A DNA stretch of 37,002 nt from an uncultured Acidimicrobiaceae bacterium (lineage in GTDB: Bacteria; Actinomycetota; Acidimicrobiia; Spongiisociales; UBA5794), in assembly GCA_947258375.1 (NCBI GenBank), contig CAMYIJ010000041.1, forward strand, positions 1 through 37,002, in the 5' to 3' direction. Below, piece by piece: positions 16,389 to 24,366 of the stretch (within the stretch, counting starts at the first letter, position 1; the number at the start of each line of letters is the position of its first letter). Under the pieces are notes generated by a model. The model saw nothing but the letters and a program-made list of their open reading frames with translations. It was not told where the DNA came from and made no database searches. Position numbers and translations under genes: made by a program.

Positions 16389-17246
16389 ATGACGCTGGAG
16401 ACGCCGCCAGAAAGCCGGGTTCGTTGGCCTGAGTTCTCTCATGTCTTCTTCGACTGCGACTCAACGTTGTCGAGCGTCGAGGGCATCGACGTTCTCGCCG
16501 GAAGCCTGGGACTCGACGACGAGGTCGCCGCCCTCACTGATGCCGCCATGGCCGGCGAGCTGGAACTCAACGAGGTGTACGCCGCCCGACTGGCGATGCT
16601 GCGGCCGTCGCGGCAGACCATTGCCGAGCTCCGATCTGCCTACAAGCGCCACACCGTGGCCGGCGCCCGGGAAGTGATCGGCGCCCTCCGTGAGATCGGA
16701 ATCCAGGTCTACATCGTCAGTGGCGGCCTGTCCGAGCCGGTTGAGGACTTCGCGGTTCATCTCGGAATCGACATCGGCAACGTGCGCGCAGTGACGGCCC
16801 GCCACGACAGCCTCAGCGGGGACTGGTGGAAGCCGGGGCAAGACTCGGCCGATGCGGACTACGCCGGGTTCGAGGAGGGGGCCCTCACGCGCAGCGACGG
16901 CAAGGCCGAGATCATCGGGCAGCTCCTCGAGGGAAAGGCGGGTCTGTCGATGCTGGTGGGTGATGGCGCCAGCGACCTCAGTGCGGCCGATGCGGTCGAC
17001 CTCTTCGTCGGGTTCGGGGGTGTCGTCAAGCGGGACCGGGTTGCCGCCGAAGCTGCTGTGTACATCGGCGCCCCTTCGCTGGCACCGGTGCTGCCGATCG
17101 CGGCCGGGCCGGGCGGACGGCAGCGACTCACCAGCGCCAAATCGCAGACCACCTTCGCCGACGGGTTCGACCTCATTGCGGATGGACGTGTCGAATTCCG
17201 CAATCCGAACAAGAGGGAGCAACTAATGGCGGCCCTCAATGAATAA
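16389..17246 (+). CDS. serB: Phosphoserine phosphatase-like HAD hydrolase
   Basis: 285 residues from ATG at 16389. HAD motif I is FFDCDSTLS with D22 (nucleophile) and D24; motif II is VYIVSGG; motif III is the Lys in RSDGKAEII; motif IV is LVGDGASDLSAA (GDG 191-193, D196). A helical cap lies between motifs I and II, as in SerB. It would remove phosphate from phosphoserine, the last step of serine synthesis. The stop overlaps serA by 8 nt (ATGAATAA), which supports the role. No SerB-type N-terminal ACT domain is present. The ribosome binding site is weak, so the true start could differ. serC is not in the window. Confidence 0.85.
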   Translation: MTLETPPESRVRWPEFSHVFFDCDSTLSSVEGIDVLAGSLGLDDEVAALTDAAMAGELELNEVYAARLAMLRPSRQTIAELRSAYKRHTVAGAREVIGALREIGIQVYIVSGGLSEPVEDFAVHLGIDIGNVRAVTARHDSLSGDWWKPGQDSADADYAGFEEGALTRSDGKAEIIGQLLEGKAGLSMLVGDGASDLSAADAVDLFVGFGGVVKRDRVAAEAAVYIGAPSLAPVLPIAAGPGGRQRLTSAKSQTTFADGFDLIADGRVEFRNPNKREQLMAALNE

Positions 17247-18822
17247 GCACCGCGTCCTCGTGGCCGACAAGATCGGCCCGTCCGGCCTCGCAGTGCTCGA
17301 CGCTGCGGACGATGTTGCAGTGGATGTGAAGCCGGGGCTGTCCAAGGCCGAGCTCCTCGAGATCATGGATCAGTACGAGGCCGTGATCGTTCGCAGTGCC
17401 ACGAAGCTGGACGCAGATCTGATCGGCGCCGGCAAACGGCTCACCGTGGTCGGTCGGGCCGGGGTAGGCGTCGACAACATCGACGTGGACGCCGCCACCC
17501 GTCGCGGCGTCATGGTCATGAACACGCCGCAGGCCAACGCGATCGCCACGGCCGAGCATGCGATGGCCCTGATGCTCGCCGCTACCCGCCACACCGCCCA
17601 GGCACACGGCGCCATGGCCGCCGGGGAGTGGGAACGGAGCCGCTACACCGGCATCGAGATGGCGGGCAGGACGCTCGGAATCATCGGGTTCGGCCGCATT
17701 GGCCGGGAGGTCGCCCGCCGCGCTCGGGCGTTCGCCATGGAAGTCATCGCTTACGACCCATATGTGACCGAGCAGGCGGCCCGCGACCAGTCCGTCGTGC
17801 TCGTGGAGCTGGACGATCTCCTGGCCCGCTCCGACTTCGTGTCGCTGCACTGCGCCCTGACGCCGCAAACCGACAAGATAATCGACGCCGCCGCCATCGA
17901 GATGATGAAGCCGACCGCCACAATCATCAATGCGGCTCGTGGCGGATTGATCGACGAACCGGCCCTGGCCGAGGCACTGCGCTCGGGCCGGCTCCGGGCT
18001 GCCGGCATCGACGTTTACAGCGCCGAGCCCCCGCCGGCGGATCACCCACTGGTCGGCCTGCCCAACGTCGTGCACACGCCTCACCTCGGCGCCAGCACCG
18101 AGGAGGCCCAGCGCGACGTCGCCCAGCAGGTCGCCGAGCAGGTGCTCGACGCACTGCGGGGCGAGGGCATTCGCAACAGCGTCAACTTCGCCTTCCAGAT
18201 GGATAAGGAGACGAGGCCGTGGCTCGAGCTGGCATCGGCGATGGGCAAGCTCCACTTCGCCATGGCGCCGGGACGCATCAACCGAGTCGAGATCGAGGCG
18301 CGTGGCGAGGGTGTTGCCGAACACATCCGTGCCGTCGCCACCGGAGTCCTGATGGGCCTGCTCTCGGGATTCCTCCCGGAGTCGGTGAACCTGGTCAACG
18401 CGCCGGCGCTCGCCGCCGAGCACGGAATCGCCGTCTCTCAAAGCGAGGGCATCGGCGCCCTCGACTACCCGAATATGATCTCGTGCCGAGTTTTCTGGAA
18501 GGACGGCAATCGGGCCATATCGGGCGTTGTCTTCAGTGGCACCGAGGCCCGCATCGTCCAGGTGAGCCGCTACCACCTCGACGCCAAGCCCGCCGGCATC
18601 GTGCTGCTGATGCTCAACAACGACACCCCCGGAGTCATCGGCCAGGTGGGCACCCTGCTCGGCGAGCATAAGGTGAACATCGCCGAGTGGCGCCTCGGCC
18701 GGGACGAGGCCGGCGGCCAGGCCCTGAGCTTCATCAACCTCGACACCTGGCCCCCCGACGACGTGCTCGCCGAACTTCGCTCCCTTCCGGCAGTGGACAA
18801 GGCCATGGTGGTCGAGCTCTAG
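17239..18822 (+). CDS. serA: D-3-phosphoglycerate dehydrogenase
   Basis: 527 residues, the long actinobacterial type. The NAD-binding fold has LGIIGFGRIGREVARRA at ~146. The catalytic set is R234 (NAARGGLIDE), E263 (YSAEPPP) and H282 (HTPHLGAST). Residues ~315-450 are the intervening allosteric substrate-binding domain, and ~453-527 an ACT domain (IVLLMLNNDTPGVIGQVGTL, VNIAEWRLGR) that usually binds serine for feedback inhibition. The enzyme oxidises 3-phosphoglycerate, the first step of serine synthesis. It starts inside the serB-like gene, so the two are translationally coupled. Confidence 0.97.
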   Translation: MNKHRVLVADKIGPSGLAVLDAADDVAVDVKPGLSKAELLEIMDQYEAVIVRSATKLDADLIGAGKRLTVVGRAGVGVDNIDVDAATRRGVMVMNTPQANAIATAEHAMALMLAATRHTAQAHGAMAAGEWERSRYTGIEMAGRTLGIIGFGRIGREVARRARAFAMEVIAYDPYVTEQAARDQSVVLVELDDLLARSDFVSLHCALTPQTDKIIDAAAIEMMKPTATIINAARGGLIDEPALAEALRSGRLRAAGIDVYSAEPPPADHPLVGLPNVVHTPHLGASTEEAQRDVAQQVAEQVLDALRGEGIRNSVNFAFQMDKETRPWLELASAMGKLHFAMAPGRINRVEIEARGEGVAEHIRAVATGVLMGLLSGFLPESVNLVNAPALAAEHGIAVSQSEGIGALDYPNMISCRVFWKDGNRAISGVVFSGTEARIVQVSRYHLDAKPAGIVLLMLNNDTPGVIGQVGTLLGEHKVNIAEWRLGRDEAGGQALSFINLDTWPPDDVLAELRSLPAVDKAMVVEL

Positions 18823-19059
18823 CGGGGCGGGGGGCGCCGTTCGGGCTGGACGAACCCACCCAGCAAGATCAAGGAATACTCTCAGTGCTTCATGGGGTAT
18901 GTCTTCCGTGACGTACACGAAAAGGGTGCCTCCCGCATAAGACCAGGTGCAAGCCTGACCCAAGAAAGACGCGGCCAGCCCCTGCCACCGTCGAGTTGAT
19001 CGGAGCTGGTTCCTCCCGCGCACGTAGCACTCACGAGGCCTAGTCGCGTTGCTCAGGAT
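18823..19059. other. Intergenic stretch without recognised feature
   Basis: 237 nt between the convergent serA and the winged-helix-like gene. GTTCG and CGAAC around 18839-18855 could form a weak stem near the serA stop. I see no coding frame with family features, no tRNA and no 4.5S RNA core. Confidence 0.5.
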
Positions 19060-19566
19060 CTAGGTGATACGCCATGCGCGCACCCACGGATGGAAGGCTC
19101 CGAACCGATGGGTGCTGTGGGCGGGGTAGGTAGCGGTGGAGATCACTATGAATTCGTTGGTGGCGTCGAGACAATCCGCGCAGAAGAAGAGCAGGAGCTC
19201 TCTCGACTTGACCCTCTGCGAAGCTACGGGGCCTTGGAACTCCCACCATCGAAGATCTGCAAATACCAGGTGATGGGCGGCGGCCACCAGGTCGCGCACG
19301 GTCGACGTCTCTTTCCAGGTCGGGCCCAGAGCGTGCAGAACCCGCACCCTCCTCCTCCATAGATAGGTGGCCTCCCACTTCCTATCGAGCCCCTTCCCGG
19401 TGTGAGCAACCAACCTCGCTCTCCCGAGGCGCGCCATCGATTGATCGATCGACACGAAAGGAACTCCAAGCCGCCCGGCCAGGTCCTCCAAGTCCTCCCT
19501 GCCAACAACCATTCCACCCGTCAGCATGTCAAGGATGGCGAGGTCGAAGTCGCTGAGTACGCTCAT
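19060..19566 (-). CDS. Unrecognised protein with winged-helix-like N-terminus
   Basis: 168 residues from ATG at 19566, preceded by AAAGGGGG at about 7 nt. Residues ~1-75 (SDFDLAILDMLTGGMVVGRE, then DLAGRLGVPFVSIDQSMARL) have the helix spacing of a winged helix and end with a strand-like KWEATYLWRRR. The C-terminal ~90 residues contain two Cys (FFCADCLDATNEF), several Trp and the charged VKSRELLLFF; no known domain fits. A TACAAT hexamer (complement of 19616-19621) could be the -10, and the palindrome GCGCAGTGCGC (19591-19601) lies between it and the start. It may be a regulator, possibly self-controlled, but this is inference. It is divergent from the DUF222-HNH gene. Confidence 0.65.
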   Translation of the reverse strand: MSVLSDFDLAILDMLTGGMVVGREDLEDLAGRLGVPFVSIDQSMARLGRARLVAHTGKGLDRKWEATYLWRRRVRVLHALGPTWKETSTVRDLVAAAHHLVFADLRWWEFQGPVASQRVKSRELLLFFCADCLDATNEFIVISTATYPAHSTHRFGAFHPWVRAWRIT

Positions 19567-19590
19567 GCGTCGGCCCCCTTTCGTCGATGC

Positions 19591-19621
19591 GCGCAGTGCG
19601 CACCGCTCTGTTCTCATTGTA
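19591..19621 (-). promoter_or_regulatory. Candidate promoter and operator of the winged-helix-like gene
   Basis: On the minus strand TACAAT (19616-19621) matches the -10 consensus at five of six positions; no good -35 is seen. Downstream of it GCGCAGTGCGC (19591-19601) is a perfect 5+1+5 palindrome placed where a repressor would block transcription, 25 nt before the start codon. Confidence 0.4.
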
Positions 19622-19785
19622 CGAGCCACGGAACGCAGCCGGTAGGGGGAAAACGTTTCTCGTGCATGCGGTGCCAGCTGCGTCGTGTCGGCGGCGCGGC
19701 CGAGGAGCGGTTGGAGAAGGAGGCTCGGATTGGCTGGCAGAGCCCCGGTTTACTGGCGGTTTTCTGTCGCAGGCGGTTGATACCA

Positions 19786-19801
19786 TCGTACGTATGTTCG
19801 A
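19786..19801 (+). promoter_or_regulatory. LexA-like SOS box overlapping the start codon
   Basis: TCGTACGTATGTTCGA matches the mycobacterial SOS box TCGAAC-N4-GTTCGA at 11 of 12 fixed positions, and the inner GTAT fits the RNRY pattern of the Bacillus form. The ATG of the DUF222-HNH gene (19794) lies inside it. TACCAT at 19781-19786 could be a -10 giving a leaderless transcript that begins at the ATG. Confidence 0.6.
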
Positions 19802-21164
19802 TCCGGAATATGGATATGTAGACGACGAGGTCCTCGCCCGGGCCAACGAGCCCAGCACCACAGGGATACCGGCTGGTCTCGACGAGATGCAACCCGGCAC
19901 CATCCTGGCTGCGATCATCGAATTCACCGACGTTGAATCGCTCTCAGGTCACGACCGCATCGTCTACCTGCGCGCTCAGCAGCGTATGGCATCGCACTAC
20001 AACGCCGGGGTCTACAAGGCCATGGCTGCAGTCACCGAGCACATGCGAGAAACCGACCCCTTCGAAGACCACACCTTTGCTACCGAGGCCGCGGCCGCGG
20101 AGATCCGCGCGGCGTTGCGTCTCACTCGCCGGGCGACCGACAGTGAGTTGTCGTTCGCTTTGGAGCTACGCGAACGGCTCCCCCGGGTGTTCACAGCCCT
20201 CCAGAGCGGCGATATTGATGTGCGGCGAGCCAAAACGATTGCGCACCACACGTACCACCTCACCACCGCTACCGCCCGCAGCGTCGTTGAGGGAATCATC
20301 GAACAGGCGCCCCAGCTCACCACCGGCCAGCTCGCAGCCCGCCTCAAACGCCTCTGCATAGAAGCTGACCCCGAAGAAGCCAAAGACCGGTACACGAGCG
20401 CCCTCGGGGAACGCCGCCTGATAGCGCAACCCAACGTAGATGGCACCACGACCCTGTCGGGCCACCAACTACCCCCCAACCTCGCGGCCGCCGCCATGGC
20501 AAGAATCAACCACCTCGCCAAGAAACTCCGCCGCCAAGGAGACCAACGCAGCATCGACCAGCTCCGCGCCGACATCTACCTCGACATCCTCAACGGCACC
20601 AACCCCACAACAAGCACGACTACCGGACCCCGCGGAATGATCAACCTCAACGTCGAGCTCACCACCCTCCTCCACCTCAACGAAACCCCCGCAGAACTCG
20701 CCGGCTACGGACCCATCATCGCCGACATCGCCCGCCGAATCGCCACCGACTCCCCCGACGCCGAATGGCGCTACACAATCACCAACAACGGGAACCCCAT
20801 CACAACCGGACACCCCGTGCTCGGCACCATACAAAGCGGCACCATACATAGCGGCACCGTACAAAGCGGCACCGTCCGGCGCCGACCCACCGCAGCACAA
20901 ACCAGAACCGTCGAAACCCGCGACCCCACCTGCATCTTCCCCGGATGCCGCATGCCCGCCACCACCAGCGACCTCGACCACACCACCCCCTACAACAACG
21001 GCGGACCAACCACCACCGACAACCTCGCCCCCCTCTGCCGCCACGACCACCGAATCCGCCACCAACAACAATGGACCTACCAACCCCTCCCCAACGGCGA
21101 CTACCAATGGACCACCAAACTCAACCACACATACACGACCAGCGGCCGCGCACCCCCTAAGTGA
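19794..21164 (+). CDS. DUF222 and HNH endonuclease domain protein (13E12 type)
   Basis: 456 residues from ATG at 19794. The DUF222 region covers ~40-300 (LRAQQRMASHYNAGVYKAMA, LRERLPRVFTALQSGDIDVR, AKTIAHHTYHL). The HNH nuclease domain is at ~375-430: CIFPGCRMPATTSDLDHTTP, then NLAPLCRHDHRIRH, with paired Cys and the DH of the metal site. Such genes are numerous and scattered in actinobacteria; their role is unclear, with mobility or DNA repair proposed. The start is chosen because frames further upstream lack family similarity. Bases after ~20440 become very C- and A-rich (ACC, AAC and CAC codons), unlike neighbours, which suggests transfer or a family codon habit. A 15-nt tandem repeat encodes GTIQS-type units near residue 345. 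Confidence 0.92.
   Translation: MFDPEYGYVDDEVLARANEPSTTGIPAGLDEMQPGTILAAIIEFTDVESLSGHDRIVYLRAQQRMASHYNAGVYKAMAAVTEHMRETDPFEDHTFATEAAAAEIRAALRLTRRATDSELSFALELRERLPRVFTALQSGDIDVRRAKTIAHHTYHLTTATARSVVEGIIEQAPQLTTGQLAARLKRLCIEADPEEAKDRYTSALGERRLIAQPNVDGTTTLSGHQLPPNLAAAAMARINHLAKKLRRQGDQRSIDQLRADIYLDILNGTNPTTSTTTGPRGMINLNVELTTLLHLNETPAELAGYGPIIADIARRIATDSPDAEWRYTITNNGNPITTGHPVLGTIQSGTIHSGTVQSGTVRRRPTAAQTRTVETRDPTCIFPGCRMPATTSDLDHTTPYNNGGPTTTDNLAPLCRHDHRIRHQQQWTYQPLPNGDYQWTTKLNHTYTTSGRAPPK
20826..20875 (+). repeat. 15-nt tandem repeat within the DUF222-HNH gene
   Basis: Units ACCATACAAAGCGGC, ACCATACATAGCGGC and ACCGTACAAAGCGGC follow one another, then a partial fourth unit beginning ACCGT. They encode GTIQS, GTIHS and GTVQS in the linker between the DUF222 and HNH domains. 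Confidence 0.85.
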
Positions 21165-21198
21165 GTCGCGGCGACCCGCCGCCGACCCCTCCGCCTCT

Positions 21199-21804
21199 CT
21201 AGCCCCCGGCTTCCTCCGGTACGTCTTCAACCGTGAGTAACTGCCACCTGCCGTCGAGCAACCGCATATTGATGTCCCACACGAAGAACTGCGTCACCTC
21301 GCCCTGGCGCGCCCATTCGATATCTGTCCGAAGGACGGCGTCGGTCGGAGTGACCGAGATCGTGACGATGTTCCGAGTTGTCACAACGTAGCGAGGACCG
21401 CCCGACGTGTCGGCTCGTATCGATTCTGCCTCGGCCCGCAATTGCCGTCGTTGCGGGCCGCCGGCCACGAAGTGATCGCCAAGATCGCGAACCCGCCCGG
21501 TGACGGCGAACTCGCCCCACGCCGCGAGTGCATCGCGCAATGCCGCCACTACAGGAGGTTCCGTGATGGTGGTGCTGCTGACGAGCCGAGAGGGAACATC
21601 CGAAGTCGGCGGCAGGGCCGATGACGAAACCGGGAGCGGCAGGGTCATTGTCGCACCAGAACCAGGAGACGCCGTGGAAGGAGCCGCGCTGACCAGAGTC
21701 GGGACGGGGTCCCCAACCTCACCATTGGTCAGCACCACATAGACAAGACCGGCACCGAGCCCGGCGACGACCAGAGCCGCCAGGAGCAATCGCCATGCCT
21801 GCAC
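21199..21804 (-). CDS. Membrane-anchored protein with NTF2-like C-terminus, end of the Tad operon
   Basis: 201 residues from GTG at 21804, with GAGGAG 5 nt upstream. Residues ~5-26 are one hydrophobic segment (LLLAALVVAGLGAGLVYVVL). A Ser/Thr/Pro-rich linker (~38-78) follows, and the last ~115 residues (ALRDALAAWGEFAVTGRV, GGRWQLLTVEDV-like ending) have the helix-then-sheet pattern of NTF2/SnoaL-like domains. It is the last gene of the pilus operon, 55 nt after tadG. The external domain may help pilus assembly or anchoring, but no function is known. It converges with the DUF222-HNH gene, leaving 34 nt. Confidence 0.75.
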   Translation of the reverse strand: MQAWRLLLAALVVAGLGAGLVYVVLTNGEVGDPVPTLVSAAPSTASPGSGATMTLPLPVSSSALPPTSDVPSRLVSSTTITEPPVVAALRDALAAWGEFAVTGRVRDLGDHFVAGGPQRRQLRAEAESIRADTSGGPRYVVTTRNIVTISVTPTDAVLRTDIEWARQGEVTQFFVWDINMRLLDGRWQLLTVEDVPEEAGG

Positions 21805-21859
21805 AGCTACTCCTCAGTTGTCGCCGCCAGCGCCGGCGTCGCGCCGCCACCTCGCCGGC

Positions 21860-22315
21860 TCACGGGGTTCCCCGCTGTAGTTCAACCACCGCGTCCGAAT
21901 ACACCACGATCGGGTCGGCTCCCCCGACCTCGACGATCCGGAGGAAGGTGAGCTCCACTTCCCGCTGGAAGGACACTGTTATCGCGGAGAGATCGGGAGC
22001 GAAGTCGACCGTCAGGGCGGCGCTGGGACAGGAGGTAACCCCCTCATGATCGGCCATGTACTGACACACCCGCTGGGTCGCCACGGCCGGATCGAGGATC
22101 GGATCGAGCGTCGGGTCGGCTTCGTACGCGGCGATATCGACCGCAGTGGCGCCGGCAATGGCAGCCCCGTCGGCCAGGCCCGTGACCTCGCGATGGTCGG
22201 CGACGACACGCCACAGGTCGATCGAGATGCCACCTATGAAGAGCACCATCATCGCCATGATCAGCACCATGATCGGCGCCGAGAAGCCGCCCTCGCCGCG
22301 CCGCAGTTCACCCAC
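21860..22315 (-). CDS. TadG-like pseudopilin/pilus assembly protein
   Basis: 151 residues from GTG at 22315, which overlaps the upstream stop by 8 nt (GTGGGTGA). The N-terminus RRGEGGFSAPIMVLIMAMMV has a basic lead, then a hydrophobic helix, as in Tad pseudopilins. ADGAAIAGATAVD and related words match the helical part of TadG/putative Flp assembly proteins. The rest contains Cys pairs (RVCQYMADHEGVTSCPS) and beta segments predicted outside. It lacks Glu at position +5 of the putative mature end. It probably acts with the two TadE proteins at the pilus base. Confidence 0.8.
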   Translation of the reverse strand: MGELRRGEGGFSAPIMVLIMAMMVLFIGGISIDLWRVVADHREVTGLADGAAIAGATAVDIAAYEADPTLDPILDPAVATQRVCQYMADHEGVTSCPSAALTVDFAPDLSAITVSFQREVELTFLRIVEVGGADPIVVYSDAVVELQRGTP

Positions 22316-22778
22316 CGGGCACCTCGATGCTGCGATAGTCGTCGACCCGCTCGGTGTGTGCTTGGGACCACTGGAACGCGGCGACGTCACCGACGCCTGG
22401 AACGACAACTCCTGGGATCGGCACCTCGATCTGCACTGAGATCTCCGAACCACGCTGGATCAAGCCCGGTGATGTGCCCCCGATGGCCATCCACAGGCAC
22501 CCGGGTGCCGGGCTGGCGCACCAGTCGCTTCCGGTGAAGCCGTGGTTGCCGGCGATCTCGCGAGCCAGCGTGTGGGCCTCCGCTTCGCCGCTGTCCCAGT
22601 CATCGGCGAGGACCATGACACGAGCCGTCTCCTGGGCAATCAACGTTGCCATGTTGGCGCGTTGATACCAGGGAGCTATCGAGGCCACGATCACGATCAC
22701 CGGCATGATGATCAGGCCGATTCCGAGCAGCCACTCCGGCGTTGTGAAGCCCGCCTGGTGCGGCGCACATCGGCTCAT
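22308..22778 (-). CDS. TadE-like pseudopilin
   Basis: 156 residues from ATG at 22778, overlapping the previous stop in ATGA. The N-terminus HQAGFTTPEWLLGIGLIIMP fits a prepilin: cleavage after Gly would leave F+1 with Glu at +5, followed by a hydrophobic helix. The external part has two Cys (SDWCASPAPGCLW) that may pair. TadE-family minor pseudopilins are needed for Flp pilus formation. A TadV-type peptidase would be needed to process it and is not in this window. Confidence 0.8.
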   Translation of the reverse strand: MSRCAPHQAGFTTPEWLLGIGLIIMPVIVIVASIAPWYQRANMATLIAQETARVMVLADDWDSGEAEAHTLAREIAGNHGFTGSDWCASPAPGCLWMAIGGTSPGLIQRGSEISVQIEVPIPGVVVPGVGDVAAFQWSQAHTERVDDYRSIEVPGG

Positions 22779-23212
22779 GGCGCCGCGCTCACGTCCGGTT
22801 CGATCACCGATCTTCCGACAATGTCGACCGACACCCCGGGAACCCCACCGAGCCACCACTCGAACTCGCCGGTTGCGCTGGCGACCATCACGGGGCCGAC
22901 GACCGCGCAGCTGATGACGATGCTGTCGCCCATCGTGCCGCGCAACAGTCCGCCCCGACCCCGCAGCACGTCGGTGCCATGGTCGACACATTCGGTCGGT
23001 GTTCCGTCGAGCCGGGCCCCGGTTCGTGCCGCCTCGTCGACCGCGGTGCGCACGGCGCCCATTGCGTACTGAATCGCCACGGCGTTCGTGACCATGATGA
23101 GCAGCGTCATGGCGATTATCACCATGCCGACCCATTGGATGACCACAAAGCCGCGCTCGGCGGGCGGCCGGGTTGCCCCTAGGAACCGACGCCGAAGCGG
23201 CTTCGCAACCAA
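22775..23212 (-). CDS. TadE-family pseudopilin
   Basis: About 145 residues. ERGFVVIQWVGMVIIAMTLL is a typical TadE start, and AIQYAMGAVRTAVDEAARTG continues the helix. No ATG lies upstream of it. The TTG at 23212, giving a basic leader (VAKPLRRRFLGATR), is the best start but overlaps flp by 34 nt; GTG at 23146 would remove the basic leader. The +5 residue after the Gly is Gln rather than Glu. The stop overlaps the next gene in ATGA. The external part carries Cys in TECVDHG and VISCAVV. Confidence 0.75.
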   Translation of the reverse strand: MVAKPLRRRFLGATRPPAERGFVVIQWVGMVIIAMTLLIMVTNAVAIQYAMGAVRTAVDEAARTGARLDGTPTECVDHGTDVLRGRGGLLRGTMGDSIVISCAVVGPVMVASATGEFEWWLGGVPGVSVDIVGRSVIEPDVSAAP

Positions 23213-23382
23213 TTGATGACGTCGACGCCGAGGACCTCGAGCAACACCATGATACCGCTGAGAACAACGATCCCGACGGCGGCGATCCCAATCGCCTCTG
23301 CCGTCTGGAAGCCGTCCTCGCCCGATAGCCGGCGTCGCACCTCGACGACCCGGCTCTGCACTGAAATCATGATCCGTGACAT
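23179..23382 (-). CDS. flp: Flp-type major pilin
   Basis: 67 residues from ATG at 23382 with AGGGAG upstream; an ATG seven codons earlier lacks a site. A basic cytoplasmic leader (SVQSRVVEVRRRLSGEDG) ends in Gly, then FQTAEAIGIAAVGIVVLSGI gives Glu at +5 and a hydrophobic helix. The mature pilin would be about 40 residues, normal for Flp. It is the likely structural subunit. The C-terminus (VINWLRSRFGVGS) is basic. The gene lies between tadC and two tadE genes rather than at the operon start, where flp often sits. Confidence 0.85.
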   Translation of the reverse strand: MSRIMISVQSRVVEVRRRLSGEDGFQTAEAIGIAAVGIVVLSGIMVLLEVLGVDVINWLRSRFGVGS

Positions 23383-23412
23383 GAATTCTCCCTTTCCCTT
23401 CATTTGCCCTAT

Positions 23413-24366
23413 TCATCCCAGATTCCGCAACACGATGAAGGGCAACGGTGCCCCCACGAACAGCAAGAGGATTGGGGCGAGAATCACGATGATCGGAATG
23501 AGCATCGTCGCTCGCCGCCGCACCGCTTGGCGCCGGATTGCTTCTTTTCTGTCTTCCTGAATGTCCTCGCTCAGCGCCAGCAGCGCCTCTGCGAGATCTG
23601 ATCCGCGTTCATCCGCGGTTGCCAGAACTTGATATGCGCGCCGGGCGTGGGGCTCCGGCGTGAGGTCGGCGATGTGGCGAAACGCCGCGCCCGCCGACAT
23701 GCCCGAGAAGTGCAGCCGCAACGCCTCACCGAGCTCGTCGATGACGGGACCGCGACCGCGCTCAACCACGGTGCGTACTGCCGACACGACGCCACCACCG
23801 ACCCGCACTCGCATCGCGAGCAGCTGGTTGACTGTGTACAGCTCGATGCGCATCCGCGCGGTCCGCTCCTCAATCGCCCGATCGATCTTGCCTCTCCAGA
23901 AGGACCCTCCCCCAGCGAACCCGGCGATGGCCAGCACCAGGGTCATGGCCGTGCTGCGATCGAGCGCCACCCCGACGATGAATCCCCCGACAGAACCGGC
24001 CGCGGCAAGGAGGAACTGCCGCATCCGATACTCCTGGAGCCGCCGGTCGGGCGGGGTCTCGGTGAGCATGGCGGCCTGCCGCAGCTTCACGCCCATCGCC
24101 TCTTCTGAGGACGAATCGATGATCTGGCCGAACCTCTCGGCGGCCGCAGTGAGCGGTGGCAGCAGAACCCGACCTACAGCGGTTTCGGGAACCGCCATGC
24201 CGGTGGACGCCTCCGGATCGAACGTGCGCCCCAGCATCGACCGGCTCACCGCAGAGTACGGCCGCACCCGACCCGCCAATCGCGCACGCGGGTTCATGAG
24301 CCAGCGTACGAACAGGGCCGAGAACACCCCCGAAGTGAGGGCTGCCGAAAAGGAGAGTCCGGTCAT
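23413..24366 (-). CDS. tadC: TadC inner-membrane platform protein
   Basis: 317 residues from ATG at 24366, overlapping the tadB stop in ATGA. Hydrophobic segments lie near the start (SAALTSGVFSALFV), at ~115-150 and at the C-terminus (MLIPIIVILAPILLLFVGAP). The central region matches the T2SF/GspF domain: MRVGGGVVSAVRTVVERG-like, LRLHFSGMSAGAAFRHIADL, and ATADERGSDLAEALLALSED. With TadB it forms the platform on which the CpaF ATPase acts. Confidence 0.9.
   Translation of the reverse strand: MTGLSFSAALTSGVFSALFVRWLMNPRARLAGRVRPYSAVSRSMLGRTFDPEASTGMAVPETAVGRVLLPPLTAAAERFGQIIDSSSEEAMGVKLRQAAMLTETPPDRRLQEYRMRQFLLAAAGSVGGFIVGVALDRSTAMTLVLAIAGFAGGGSFWRGKIDRAIEERTARMRIELYTVNQLLAMRVRVGGGVVSAVRTVVERGRGPVIDELGEALRLHFSGMSAGAAFRHIADLTPEPHARRAYQVLATADERGSDLAEALLALSEDIQEDRKEAIRRQAVRRRATMLIPIIVILAPILLLFVGAPLPFIVLRNLG

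Noticed and set aside
17236..19023. A 595-codon open frame antisense to serA
   Set aside because: serA is unmistakable on the plus strand; the antisense frame is a by-product of GC-rich codons.
18823..19059. Small stable RNA (4.5S type) after serA
   Set aside because: No GGAAGCAG-type SRP core or long stem; the stretch looks like plain intergenic DNA.
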